Below the pieces are notes generated by a model that did no database searches, was not told where the DNA came from, and saw only the letters and a list, made by a program, of their open reading frames with translations. A stretch of DNA of 64,000 bases from Pseudovibrio sp. Tun.PSC04-5.I4 (GTDB taxonomy: Bacteria; Pseudomonadota; Alphaproteobacteria; Rhizobiales; Stappiaceae), in NCBI RefSeq assembly GCF_900104145.1, contig NZ_FNLB01000007.1:1-64000 (forward strand), in the 5' to 3' direction. How positions within the stretch are numbered: the first letter of the stretch is position 1; every line of letters begins with the position of its first letter. Of the stretch, positions 8,224-17,164 are shown piece by piece. A program made the position numbers and the translations under genes.

Positions 8224-9792
8224 ATGAACCAGTCTCTTAACTCCCTTCCTGATGATCCAGTTTTACTCAAGGCCATGGTGCTGGCGTTGCAGGGAAAGGT
8301 TGAGAGTTTACAAGCCAATGAGCAGGCCCATCTGGTTCTGATCACATGGTTCAAACAAGCTTTGGCCAAGTTGCGCAGGCAACGCTTTGGCGCATCTTCA
8401 GAAAAGATCGACCGCGAGATTGCCCAGCTTGAACTGGCGCTGGAAAACCTGGAGACTGCCCACCCATGCCAGGAGCCGGAAGATGAGCAGTTGCCCGTGC
8501 CGGAACTGGCCACCTCCACACTTGAAGAGCCCCCCAAACCGACCCGCGGCAAACCTCGGGTGCGTAGCGATGTGGAACGCGAGCGGGTCACTCTGCAGTC
8601 ACCCAAAGCGTGCCCCGAGTGTGGCGGCGAGCTGCGGCTCATCGGGGAGGATGTGTCTGAGCTGGTGGAGTTCATCACCGCAAAGCTAAAGGTGATTGAA
8701 ACGGCGCGGCCCAAGACGTCCTGCCGGGTGTGCGAGAAAATCGTGCAAGCTCCAGCACCAACCCGGCCCATTGAAAAATCCAGTGCCGGAGCCAGCTTAC
8801 TGGCGCATATTCTGGTCTCCAAGTTCGATGATCATTTGCCGCTATACCGTCAGAACGAAATCCTTGCCCGGCATGGCATTGATATTCCCCGCTCTACTCT
8901 GTCGGACTGGTGCGGGCTTGCCATGAAAACGCTGGCTCCGCTGAGCGAACTGCTTAAAGCTGAGGTGATGCTCTCAGATCGCTTGCATACCGATGACACA
9001 CCCATTGATGTCCTGGGTCGCCAGTTCAAGGCGGCGAGCGGTTCCGGCAAAGCTTCGAGGCAGGGCCGGATCTGGACCTATGTGCGCGATGATCGCCCCT
9101 TCGCAGGAGAGGCCCCGCCTATTGCTGCCTATTGGTTCTCCGCAAATCGCAAGGCTGACAACCCGCGATGCCACCTCAAAGAGTTTTCCGGCATTCTGCA
9201 GGCCGATGCCTATGCCGGCTACAAGCAGCTTTATGACAGCGGGGACATTAAAGAAGCCGCCTGTTGGGCGCATTGGCGCCGCGACTTCCATGATATCTTC
9301 ACCGCCACCAAATCAGAACTGGCCAGATACGCACTGGAGCAGATCGGTAAGCTTTATGACATTGAACGTCAGATCAGCGGAAAACCACCAGACCTGCGGC
9401 ATGAGGTGAGGCAGAAGCACAGTAAACCCATCGCTCAGGCCTTCAAGGCCTGGTGCGAGGCTCAGCTTACCCGCATCTCAGGCAAATCACCGCTGGCCAA
9501 AGCCATCCGTTATGGCCTCTCCCGTTGGCACGCCTTCACCTTGTTCCTCGACGAGGGTCGCGTCGCGATCGACAACAATGCGGCTGAGCGCGCAGTCAGA
9601 CCTATTGCATTGGGCCGTAAAAACTTCTTATTTGCCGGATCAATGGCCGGCGGAGAAACTCTGGCAGACGCCATGACGTTGATTGAAACCGCCAAACTCA
9701 ATGGTCTCAACCCGCAGGAATATCTCACAGATGTCCTTGCCCGCATCGTAACCGTCCGCTCAGTACCGCCTTACTTGGTTGCATTTGATTGA
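8224..9792 (+). pseudogene. tnpC: IS66 transposase TnpC, copy 2, C-terminus replaced
   Basis: The frame encodes 522 residues, of which the first 508 or so are TnpC: an N-terminal coiled coil, the zinc-finger cysteines CPECGG and CRVC, and the DDE residues in HTDDTPID, LQADAYAGY and AAERAVRP. The last residues (VTVRSVPPYLVAFD) are read from the terminal repeat of IS66 copy 3. They replace the natural end seen in the intact 546-residue copy (INDHMINRLHELLPWNW). The catalytic core is complete, so activity cannot be excluded. Confidence 0.8.
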
Positions 9793-9830
9793 GTATTTTC
9801 TTCTTCAGTTTTAGCTGAGGAGGCAAGTCA

Positions 9831-10169
9831 TTGTTGGATGAATCGAGGCCACGGCGGTCGTGGACACGGGTAGAAAAGGCGGCAATCACTGCGCAAGTTG
9901 GGGTTGATGGAGCAACGCTGTTTGATGTTGCGCAGAGCCATGGTGTCGGCCGGTACTTGCTGAAACGATGGATGGCTCAGTACTGCGAGAGCAACACAAG
10001 TGAAAACACGAAGGCTCCCATTTTTGTGCCTGTTGTTGTTACTGATCCTGAGCCTTCAGGACCCGCCGTTATTGAGGTTGGGCTCGGGAACGGTCGCAGC
10101 CTGAGGGTTTCCAGTGACTTAAGTGATGCGCAGGTTCGCCGGTTTATTGGGCTGGTGGAAGCGACATGA
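9831..10169 (+). CDS. tnpA: IS66 TnpA (OrfA), copy 3
   Basis: The 112-residue translation is identical to copy 2, with the same TTG start and GAGGAGG ribosome-binding site. It overlaps tnpB by 4 nt. Confidence 0.9.
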   Translation: MLDESRPRRSWTRVEKAAITAQVGVDGATLFDVAQSHGVGRYLLKRWMAQYCESNTSENTKAPIFVPVVVTDPEPSGPAVIEVGLGNGRSLRVSSDLSDAQVRRFIGLVEAT

Positions 10170-10513
10170 TCGGGCCGGGAACAGGTGTGCGGGTTTATCT
10201 TGCGTGCGGTGTGACGGATATGCGCAAGGGCATTGCGGGTCTGGCCGCTTTGGCGGAGACGGAATTACGCCAGCGCCCTGCAAATGGCGCCGTGTTTGCG
10301 TTTCGCGGTCGGCGCGGCGACCGGATCAAGTTGCTTTACTGGGATGGTCAGGGATTTTGCCTTTACTACAAGGTGCTGGAAAAGGGCCGGTTCCCGTGGC
10401 CTTCACCAGTCGATGGCTCAGCCCGACTTACCTCAGCACAGCTGGCCATGCTGTGGGAAGGGATGGACTGGAGACGCCCCAGTTGGGGAGCTCCGCCCGC
10501 TCGAATGGGGTGA
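10166..10513 (+). CDS. tnpB: IS66 TnpB (OrfB), copy 3
   Basis: The 115-residue translation is identical to copy 2 (VYLACGVTDMRKGIAGL, LLYWDGQGFCLYYK). Confidence 0.9.
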   Translation: MIGPGTGVRVYLACGVTDMRKGIAGLAALAETELRQRPANGAVFAFRGRRGDRIKLLYWDGQGFCLYYKVLEKGRFPWPSPVDGSARLTSAQLAMLWEGMDWRRPSWGAPPARMG

Positions 10514-10576
10514 ATATCTTGGGTTTTGAATGGGGTATTACTTTGATATTGGAGATATATGAGGTAAAATACCCAT

Positions 10577-11800
10577 ATGAACCAGTCTCTTAACTCCCTT
10601 CCTGATGATCCAGTTTTACTCAAGGCCATGGTGCTGGCGTTGCAGGGAAAGGTTGAGAGTTTACAAGCCAATGAGCAGGCCCATCTGGTTCTGATCACAT
10701 GGTTCAAACAAGCTTTGGCCAAGTTGCGCAGGCAACGCTTTGGCGCATCTTCAGAAAAGATCGACCGCGAGATTGCCCAGCTTGAACTGGCGCTGGAAAA
10801 CCTGGAGACTGCCCACCCATGCCAGGAGCCGGAAGATGAGCAGTTGCCCGTGCCGGAACTGGCCACCTCCACACTTGAAGAGCCCCCCAAACCGACCCGC
10901 GGCAAACCTCGGGTGCGTAGCGATGTGGAACGCGAGCGGGTCACTCTGCAGTCACCCAAAGCGTGCCCCGAGTGTGGCGGCGAGCTGCGGCTCATCGGGG
11001 AGGATGTGTCTGAGCTGGTGGAGTTCATCACCGCAAAGCTAAAGGTGATTGAAACGGCGCGGCCCAAGACGTCCTGCCGGGTGTGCGAGAAAATCGTGCA
11101 AGCTCCAGCACCAACCCGGCCCATTGAAAAATCCAGTGCCGGAGCCAGCTTACTGGCGCATATTCTGATCTCCAAGTTCGATGATCATTTGCCGCTATAC
11201 CGTCAGAACGAAATCCTTGCCCGGCATGGCATTGATATTCCCCGCTCTACTCTGTCGGACTGGTGCGGGCTTGCCATGAAAACGCTGGCTCCGCTGAGCG
11301 AACTGCTTAAAGCTGAGGTGATGCTCTCAGATCGCTTGCATACCGATGACACACCCATTGATGTCCTGGGTCGCCAGTTCAAGGCGGCGAGCGGTTCCGG
11401 CAAAGCTTCGAGGCAGGGCCGGATCTGGACCTATGTGCGCGATGATCGCCCCTTCGCAGGAGAGGCCCCGCCTATTGCTGCCTATTGGTTCTCCGCAAAT
11501 CGCAAGGCTGACAACCCGCGATGCCACCTCAAAGAGTTTTCCGGCATTCTGCAGGCCGATGCCTATGCCGGCTACAAGCAGCTTTATGACAGCGGGGACA
11601 TTAAAGAAGCCGCCTGTTGGGCGCATTGGCGCCGCGACTTCCATGATATCTTCACCGCCACCAAATCAGAACTGGCCAGATACGCACTGGAGCAGATCGG
11701 TAAGCTTTATGACATTGAACGTCAGATCAGCGGAAAACCACCAGACCTGCGGCATGAAGGTAACCGTCCGCTCATGACCGTCTTACTTGATTGCATTTGA
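10577..11800 (+). pseudogene. tnpC: IS66 transposase TnpC, copy 3, truncated
   Basis: The frame encodes 407 residues, but TnpC sequence ends after PDLRHE (near residue 393) at the junction with copy 4. The last residues are read from that copy's terminal repeat. The catalytic Glu region (AAERAVRP) is lost, so the protein cannot be an active transposase. Confidence 0.85.
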
Positions 11801-11842
11801 TTGAGTATTTTCTTCTTCAGTTCTAGCTGAGGAGGTAAGTCA

Positions 11843-12181
11843 TTGTTGGAAGGATCGAAGCCACGGCGGTCGTGGACACGGGTAGAAAAGGCGGCAATCA
11901 CCGCGCAAGTTGGGGTTGATGGAGCAACGCTGTTCGGTGTTGCGCAGAGCCATGGTGTCAGCCGGTGCTTGCTGAAGCGATGGATGGCTAAGTACGGCGA
12001 CAGCAACACAAGCGAAGACCCGCAGGGTCCCCTTCTTGTGCCTGTTGTTGTTACTGATCCTGAACCATCAGGACCAGTTGTTATTGAGGTTGGGCTCGGG
12101 AACGGTCGCAGCCTGAGGGTTTCCAGTGACTTAAGTGATGCGCAGGTTCGCCGGTTTATTGCGCTGGTGGAAGCGACATGA
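11843..12181 (+). CDS. tnpA: IS66 TnpA (OrfA), copy 4
   Basis: A 112-residue OrfA beginning MLEGSKPRRSWTRVEKAAIT, divergent from the other copies in the middle (SEDPQGPLLVPVVV). It has a TTG start after GAGGAGG and overlaps tnpB by 4 nt. Confidence 0.9.
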   Translation: MLEGSKPRRSWTRVEKAAITAQVGVDGATLFGVAQSHGVSRCLLKRWMAKYGDSNTSEDPQGPLLVPVVVTDPEPSGPVVIEVGLGNGRSLRVSSDLSDAQVRRFIALVEAT

Positions 12182-12525
12182 TCGGCCCGGGAACAGGTGT
12201 GCGGGTTTATCTTGCGTGCGGTGTGACGGATATGCGCAAGGGCATTGCGGGTCTGACCGCTTTGGCGGAGACGGAATTACGCCAGCGCCCTGCAAATGGC
12301 GCCGTGTTTGCGTTTCGCGGGCGGCGCGGCGACCGGATCAAACTGCTCTATTGGGATGGTCAGGGTTTTTGCCTTTACTACAAGGTACTGGAAAAGGGCC
12401 GGTTCCCGTGGCCTTCACCAGTCGATGGCTCAGCCAGATTGACCTCAGCACAGCTGGCCATGCTGTGGGAAGGGATGGACTGGAGACGCCCAAGCTGGGG
12501 AGCTCCGCCCGCTCGAATGGGGTGA
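12178..12525 (+). CDS. tnpB: IS66 TnpB (OrfB), copy 4
   Basis: A 115-residue OrfB, nearly identical to copies 2 and 3 (AGLTALAE instead of AGLAALAE). It is intact and followed 63 bp later by tnpC. Confidence 0.9.
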   Translation: MIGPGTGVRVYLACGVTDMRKGIAGLTALAETELRQRPANGAVFAFRGRRGDRIKLLYWDGQGFCLYYKVLEKGRFPWPSPVDGSARLTSAQLAMLWEGMDWRRPSWGAPPARMG

Positions 12526-12588
12526 ATATCTTTGGTTTTGAATAAGGCATTGCTTTGATATCGGAGATATATGAGGTAAAATACCCAT

Positions 12589-14229
12589 ATGAACCAATCT
12601 CTTAACCCCCTTCCTAATGACCCTGCTTTGCTCAAGGCATTGCTGTTGTCCGCCCAAAGTGAGATTGAAGCTTTAAGCGGTAAGGTTGAGAGTTTACAAG
12701 CTAATGAGCAAGCCCATCTGGTTCTGATTGCATCACTCAAACAAGCTTTGGCTAAGTTGCGCAGGCAACGCTTTGGCGCATCTTCAGAAAAGATCGACCG
12801 CGAGATTGCGCAGCTTGAACTGGCGTTGGAAAACCTGGAGGTTGCCCACCCATGCCAGGAGCCGGAAGGTGAGCGGTTACCCGTGCCCGAACTGGCCACC
12901 TCCGCACTTGAAAAACCACCCAAACCAACCCGCGGCAAACCTCGGGTGAGCAGCGATGTGGACCGCGAGCGCGTTACTCTGCAATCACCAGAAGCGTGCC
13001 CCGAGTGTGGTGGCAAGCTGCGGCTCATCGGGGAGGATGTATCTGAGCTGGTGGAGTTCATCACCGCAAAACTGAAGGTGATTGAAACAGCAAGGCCCAA
13101 GAAATCCTGTCGGGTGTGCGAGAAAATCGTGCAAGCTCCAGCGCCAACCCGGCCTATTGAAAAATCCAGTGCCGGAGCCAGCTTACTGGCGCATATTCTG
13201 GTCTCCAAGTTCGATGATCATTTGCCGCTATACCGTCAAAACGAGATCCTTGCCCGGCACGGCATTGATATTCCCCGCTCTACTTTGTCGGACTGGTGCG
13301 GGCTTGCCATGAAAACGCTGGCCCCGCTAACCGAACTGCTTAAAGCTGAGGTGATGCTCTCAGATCGCCTACACACCGATGACACACCCATTGATGTACT
13401 GGGGCGTCAGTTCAAGGCGGCGAGCGGTCCCGGCAAAGCTTCAAGGCAGGGCCGGATCTGGACCTATGTACGCGATGATCGTCCCTTCGCAGGAGAAGCC
13501 CCGCCTATCGCGGCCTATTGGTTCTCAGCCGATCGCAAGGCCGTAAACCCGGTGGATCACCTTAAAGAGTTCTCCGGAATCCTGCAGGCCGATGCCTATG
13601 CCGGCTACAGGCAGCTTTACGAGGTGGGCAAGATAAAGGAAGCCGCCTGCTGGGCACATTGGCGTCGCGACTTCCATGATATCTTCACCGCCACCAAATC
13701 AGAACTGGCCAGATACGCGTTAGAACAGATTGGTAAGCTTTATGACATCGAGCGCCAGATCAGCGGAAAACCACCAGACCAGCGGCATGAGGTACGGCAG
13801 AAGCACAGTAAACCCATCGCTCAGGCCTTCAAGGCCTGGTGTGAAGCTCAACTTACTCGCGTCTCAGGCAAATCCAACCTTGCCAGAGCTATCCGCTATG
13901 GCCTTTCCCGCTGGCACGCCTTCACCCTGTTCCTCGACGAGGGCCGTGTCGCGATCGATAACAACGCTGCTGAGCGCGCAGTCAGACCTATTGCTCTGGG
14001 CCGTAAGAACTTCTTATTTGCTGGATCAATGGCGGGCGGAGAAACTCTAGCCGACGCCATGACGCTGATTGAAACTGCAAAGATGAATGGCCTTAACCCA
14101 CAAATCTATCTGACCGACATCCTCGAGCGCATCAACGATCACATGATCAACCGCCTCCACGAGCTCCTGCCATGGAACTGGAAGCTGGACGCAAAATCAC
14201 AGCGGCAAGCCCAAACCTTGGCGCCTTGA
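12589..14229 (+). CDS. tnpC: IS66 transposase TnpC, copy 4, intact
   Basis: A full-length 546-residue IS66 transposase. It has an N-terminal coiled coil (residues about 15-55), zinc-finger cysteines CPECGG (about 136) and CRVC (about 173), and catalytic Asp in HTDDTPID (about 264) and LQADAYAGY (about 333). The catalytic Glu lies in AAERAVRPIALGRKNFLFAG (about 461). The C-terminus (HELLPWNWKLD) runs to within 12 bp of the right terminal repeat. It is the only copy here with all three genes and both ends intact, so it could supply transposition functions to the others. Confidence 0.9.
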   Translation: MNQSLNPLPNDPALLKALLLSAQSEIEALSGKVESLQANEQAHLVLIASLKQALAKLRRQRFGASSEKIDREIAQLELALENLEVAHPCQEPEGERLPVPELATSALEKPPKPTRGKPRVSSDVDRERVTLQSPEACPECGGKLRLIGEDVSELVEFITAKLKVIETARPKKSCRVCEKIVQAPAPTRPIEKSSAGASLLAHILVSKFDDHLPLYRQNEILARHGIDIPRSTLSDWCGLAMKTLAPLTELLKAEVMLSDRLHTDDTPIDVLGRQFKAASGPGKASRQGRIWTYVRDDRPFAGEAPPIAAYWFSADRKAVNPVDHLKEFSGILQADAYAGYRQLYEVGKIKEAACWAHWRRDFHDIFTATKSELARYALEQIGKLYDIERQISGKPPDQRHEVRQKHSKPIAQAFKAWCEAQLTRVSGKSNLARAIRYGLSRWHAFTLFLDEGRVAIDNNAAERAVRPIALGRKNFLFAGSMAGGETLADAMTLIETAKMNGLNPQIYLTDILERINDHMINRLHELLPWNWKLDAKSQRQAQTLAP

Positions 14230-14241
14230 GCGGACGGTTAC

Positions 14242-14357
14242 CCCGCATCAACGATCACATGATCAACCGCCTCCACGAGCTCCTGCCATGGAACTGGAAG
14301 CCGGACGCAAAATCACAGCGTCAAGCCCAAATCATGGCGCCTTGAGCGGGCGGTTAC
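14242..14357 (+). mobile_element. Right-end tail of the outer IS66 copy
   Basis: This piece starts with the 8-bp duplication CCCGCATC, continues with the tnpC 3' end (HDHMINRLHELLPWNW-type coding) and finishes with a variant terminal repeat TGAGCGGGCGGTTAC at 14357. It is the missing right end of an IS66 copy whose left part stops at CCCGCATC, as copies 1 and 2 do. The following 79 bp (14358-14436) hold nothing I recognise. Confidence 0.85.
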
Positions 14358-14436
14358 GATCAATCCACCAAAGACAACGAAAGAAAATCAAGTTTAAAAT
14401 CCAAAAGCTACTGTCTCAAAGTCGTTGACACGTTCC

Positions 14437-14786
14437 GGGATAGAGCCCGCGCTTGCGGCAGTATTCGCCCAAATCAGCCTCATTCAACGCCGCCGTTTCC
14501 AACACAGCGGCAAACTTATCACGCGAGGACCATCCCTCAGGGCTCGTGTCAGCGCAGGGCAAAAGCTGGCCTTTGCCGCGCGCCTCAGCCCGCCATTTAT
14601 GGAGCGTCGCCTCGCAAATCCCTTCCTCGCGCGACAACTGCCGAATGGCTATGTTGCCCGGTGGCAGCATCCGCTTAAGCACTGCCGCTTTTCGTTCCGG
14701 TGAATATCCCACGTCATCTTCCTATCCCGCCCACCTTAAAATAGAGAAAAATAGAACAGCGGACAACATCCCTGACACAGGGGGCA
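14437..14786 (-). pseudogene. IS3-family element left end with truncated orfA
   Basis: It is the reverse complement of the IS3-family left end and orfA at 41385-41740. It encodes MGYSPERKAAVLKRMLPP, a Lys/Arg-rich helix-turn-helix (ISREEGICEATLHKWR-like) and DKFAAVLETAALNEADL, then breaks off after KRGLYP near 14437. The IS end TGCCCCCTGTGTCAGG abuts IS66 sequence at 14786. Confidence 0.85.
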
Positions 14787-15011
14787 TCCATCGCGTCAGC
14801 AAGTACCGGCCGACACCATGGCTCTGCGCAACATCAAACAGCGTTGCTCCATCAACCCCAACTTGCGCAGTGATTGCCGCCTTTTCTACCCGTGTCCACG
14901 ACCGCCGTGGCCTCGATTCATCCAACAATGACTTGCCTCCTCAACTAAAACTGAAGAAGAAAATACTCAATCAAACGCAATCAAGTAAGGCGGTCCTGAG
15001 CGGACGGTTAC
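14787..15011 (-). pseudogene. IS66 left-end fragment with 5' part of tnpA
   Basis: Read on the minus strand it starts with the IS66 terminal repeat (its complement ends at 15011), then the leader and the first 46 or so codons of tnpA (MLDESRPRRSWTRVEKAAIT). It is cut at 14787 by the IS3-family end. It lies in inverted orientation relative to the IS66 stack to its left. Confidence 0.85.
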
Positions 15012-15080
15012 GTTCCTAACCAGTATATGATAGAATATCAGTCGAGAGAAAAACTTTGCGACACAACCCTTTTGGGTGCT

Positions 15081-15102
15081 CTCGCCTTGAACGAACGGTT
15101 AC
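15081..15102 (+). repeat. Divergent IS66 right terminal repeat remnant
   Basis: The sequence CTCGCCTTGAACGAACGGTTAC closely resembles the right end of the intact IS66 copy (GCGCCTTGAGCGGACGGTTAC). It ends 3 bp before the stop codon of the formyltransferase gene, so an IS66 insertion may have trimmed that gene's 3' end. Confidence 0.6.
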
Positions 15103-15104
15103 GG

Positions 15105-15851
15105 TCAAAGTCTATTGCCTGCGGCGAGGAATTTGAGAATCTCGCTATTCGTGGGCCAACTTCGGTAGTTGGCTGGACGGTTCTCCGGCACTGGCAGGCA
15201 ATCGTCTTTACTAAGGAAATGTGAGGCTATCAGCTCTCCGGCGAATTTGAAGAGCTCAAGGTTGGTTCGAAACAGGGTCTGTCTTTCAGGTTGGATGGTT
15301 TTTTCAGCAAGCACCTTTCCCGCATCGATTTGGCGAATGCTTTCATGCAGGCTGATTGTGAACAATTTTTCTTTTTCCAACAGGGCATGAAAGACAGGAT
15401 CGGGCCCTTTAAACACCGGTAGCTTTCCCGGATGTATGTTGAAGGTCTGTCCGGCAAATAGCTCATAGAAGGCTGGCTGTAGGATCTGCCCCAAATGAGC
15501 GGTAAGGATAATGTCAGGCGTACACTGCTCTATAAAATCTAGTGTTTCTGGCGTGCTAATGTTGGTGGTTGCCAAAATTGGGCAGCTGAGACTGTGAGAC
15601 CATGCCTTCATACTCTTCCATTTAGGTAGGTGAGGAAGTCGAAACTGGGGTTTTGTCACTGCACCCAAATATCCGGCATAGATAATCCCAGAACGCGCAA
15701 ACAAACGCTTATACGCATGCCAGTCATTGGCGGTTCCCGTAACCGCTGTACATTCGACCAGACCGGAGATCTCTAACTCCGGATAAGCAAGGAGTGAATG
15801 TAGTACTGCATCCGCATAGACGCTTGCATTGGAGATGAGGCAGATCCGCAC
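15105..15851 (-). CDS. Formyltransferase-family protein, capsule locus
   Basis: A 248-residue protein of the methionyl-tRNA/sugar-nucleotide formyltransferase fold. The catalytic triad appears to be present: Asn and His in FNIHPGKLPVFKGPDP (about residues 137-150) and Asp in RQIDAGKVLAEKT (about 175). It lacks the C-terminal tRNA-binding domain of Fmt, so it probably transfers a formyl group from a tetrahydrofolate cofactor to an amino sugar or other small substrate. It is the last gene of the capsule export cluster, 15 bp behind a KpsS-like gene. The inferred role is N-formylation of a capsule sugar. The C-terminus ends at an IS66 remnant and may be slightly shortened. Confidence 0.75.
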   Translation of the reverse strand: MRICLISNASVYADAVLHSLLAYPELEISGLVECTAVTGTANDWHAYKRLFARSGIIYAGYLGAVTKPQFRLPHLPKWKSMKAWSHSLSCPILATTNISTPETLDFIEQCTPDIILTAHLGQILQPAFYELFAGQTFNIHPGKLPVFKGPDPVFHALLEKEKLFTISLHESIRQIDAGKVLAEKTIQPERQTLFRTNLELFKFAGELIASHFLSKDDCLPVPENRPANYRSWPTNSEILKFLAAGNRL

Positions 15852-15865
15852 GTGCTTTCCCTAAA

Positions 15866-17164
15866 TCACAAAAATTCGTTGTAGGTGACGCCCATATTCC
15901 GAGCCTTTTCCAAGCGTGGAGGCTCTGATTTCTTACGGCGTTGTGCCTCATACTCACTGGATAAGATTTTCTCTGCCGTGCCTTTGGCTGCAGCTTCCAG
16001 CCCTTTAGCGTTATAAAGAGTACCGCGCACCTGAATGGTTGCCTTGAGCGCATCAACGAACTTGCGGAAAATAATTGGATCAGGCACTGACGCCGTTGTC
16101 CAAAAATCTTCCCAGTTGCCTTGATGAGTCAAACCTTCAACATCGTAAATGGTTGGCAAAATACAACAAGTTGGCACACCGTGTTCCAACGCCTCAATGC
16201 CGGCTGAACTGTTGATTGTCAGCAGACCAAGGGAGGGTTTTGCTAGCTCTTTGATGGATTGTCCGTGGATCAGTTGGGTCCGGTCCTCAACTCCATGTTT
16301 ACGACTTGCGTGTTTTAGAGCTCTCATTAGATCCTTAAACCGGTACTCTAACGGATGGCTTTTGAGTAGCAGCAAGGTCCCTTCTGGTGCCTTCTGGGCG
16401 AAGGAAGCAATGACAGTCTCTATAGCTTCATAGATGCTCGCAAACGGTGAATGATCGCGGATTTGGAAGTCGCCGTTGAGCTGAAGCGCAAATAGATAAT
16501 ACGAGACCCCACTGTGCCTGAGCTGTTCCCTGACTGCTACGGCATCACGGTTCCGGCGTTTGGCTAACATGCGAGCCCTCAGCCACCCAGCGTAGACCTG
16601 TGTGCGGGGCTCAGTGCGATGGTTTTTATAATGGGGGAACTTGCGCGCATGGACACTGTTGAAAGCAGTGAACCCAAGCTCTTGCAAGACAATCTGCGCA
16701 TAATTGCTAGGATAAAGCACAGCAGGTTCGTCCTTGCTGACGGGACAATCGAGCAGCAGCAGCTCCTGCTTACTCTGCGGAAAATGCGAGAGCGCAGAAC
16801 ACCCGCCATATTCAACAGTCATCCAGTCGGGGCGAAGATAGCCGAGCTCTGTGGCGATGACATTCACGTCAAACGCTTTGGCAACGCCAATGGCAATTTT
16901 GTGGTAATATCTGCGGTCTCCGTGCAGCAGAATATCTGTCACCCCATGGGAAACGATCAGTGCCTCCAGAAACAGCGCCCAGTTTTCTGGCTTATCTGTA
17001 AAACGTATTGCCTCGCCTTGCGCCCAGTCATGAACATCACTTCCGCAAAAATGCACCTTCAGTGTCCTGGTGCCCATCGCGTTGAGATGGTGGGCTGTAC
17101 GTGCATAATATTTGGAAAGAGGCCCCTGCAAGAGGAGGATGCATCGATCAATTGCTGAAGTCAT
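15866..17164 (-). CDS. KpsS-like capsule polysaccharide biosynthesis protein (copy B)
   Basis: A 432-residue protein of the Capsule_synth family (KpsS/KpsC/LipB type). These proteins build the Kdo linker between the capsule glycan and its lipid. Diagnostic features are ELGYLRPDWMTVEYGG (about residues 102-118), LLLKSHPLEYRFKDL (about 275) and NSSAGIEALEHGVPT (about 318), followed by IYDVEGLTHQGNWEDFW. It is a paralogue of the next gene upstream and overlaps it by 4 nt (ATGA). It is cytoplasmic, with no signal peptide. Rhizobial rkpJ is the closest functional parallel I know. The exact sugar transferred cannot be read from sequence. Confidence 0.85.
   Translation of the reverse strand: MTSAIDRCILLLQGPLSKYYARTAHHLNAMGTRTLKVHFCGSDVHDWAQGEAIRFTDKPENWALFLEALIVSHGVTDILLHGDRRYYHKIAIGVAKAFDVNVIATELGYLRPDWMTVEYGGCSALSHFPQSKQELLLLDCPVSKDEPAVLYPSNYAQIVLQELGFTAFNSVHARKFPHYKNHRTEPRTQVYAGWLRARMLAKRRNRDAVAVREQLRHSGVSYYLFALQLNGDFQIRDHSPFASIYEAIETVIASFAQKAPEGTLLLLKSHPLEYRFKDLMRALKHASRKHGVEDRTQLIHGQSIKELAKPSLGLLTINSSAGIEALEHGVPTCCILPTIYDVEGLTHQGNWEDFWTTASVPDPIIFRKFVDALKATIQVRGTLYNAKGLEAAAKGTAEKILSSEYEAQRRKKSEPPRLEKARNMGVTYNEFL

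Larger units (their letters stand above)
7395..9747 (+). mobile_element. IS66-family element copy 2 (right end missing)
   Basis: It starts with GTAACCGTCCGCTCA directly after the 8-bp site CCCGCATC (7387-7394) of the outer copy. It runs through tnpA, tnpB and tnpC to the same CCCGCATC (9740-9747) in its own tnpC, where the next copy begins. The unit is exactly 2353 bp. It is almost identical to copies 1 and 3. Confidence 0.9.
9748..11759 (+). mobile_element. IS66-family element copy 3 (3' truncated)
   Basis: Starts with the IS66 terminal repeat at 9748 and is nearly identical to copy 2. It breaks off inside tnpC at 11757, where the more divergent copy 4 begins. The right part of tnpC and the right terminal repeat are missing. 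Confidence 0.9.
11760..14241 (+). mobile_element. Complete IS66-family element (copy 4, 2482 bp)
   Basis: It has both terminal repeats, GTAACCGTCCGCTCA at 11760 and its complement TGAGCGGACGGTTAC ending at 14241. All three genes are uninterrupted. It is clearly more divergent from copies 1-3 than they are from each other, so it is a separate lineage. Its right end abuts CCCGCATC (14242-14249), which matches the left flank of copy 2 (7387-7394). Its own left flank (GGCATGAA) is different. That mismatch implies recombination among the copies after insertion. Confidence 0.9.

Noticed and set aside
7770..8240. Alternative-frame ORF of 156 codons in IS66 (also at 10123 and 12135)
   Set aside because: It overlaps the genuine tnpA/tnpB genes in another frame, and its arginine- and tryptophan-rich composition is typical of a shadow frame.
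14416..15019. Plus-strand 188-codon frame across 14453-15019
   Set aside because: It runs antisense across the IS3 orfA fragment and the IS66 tnpA fragment and joins two unrelated remnants.
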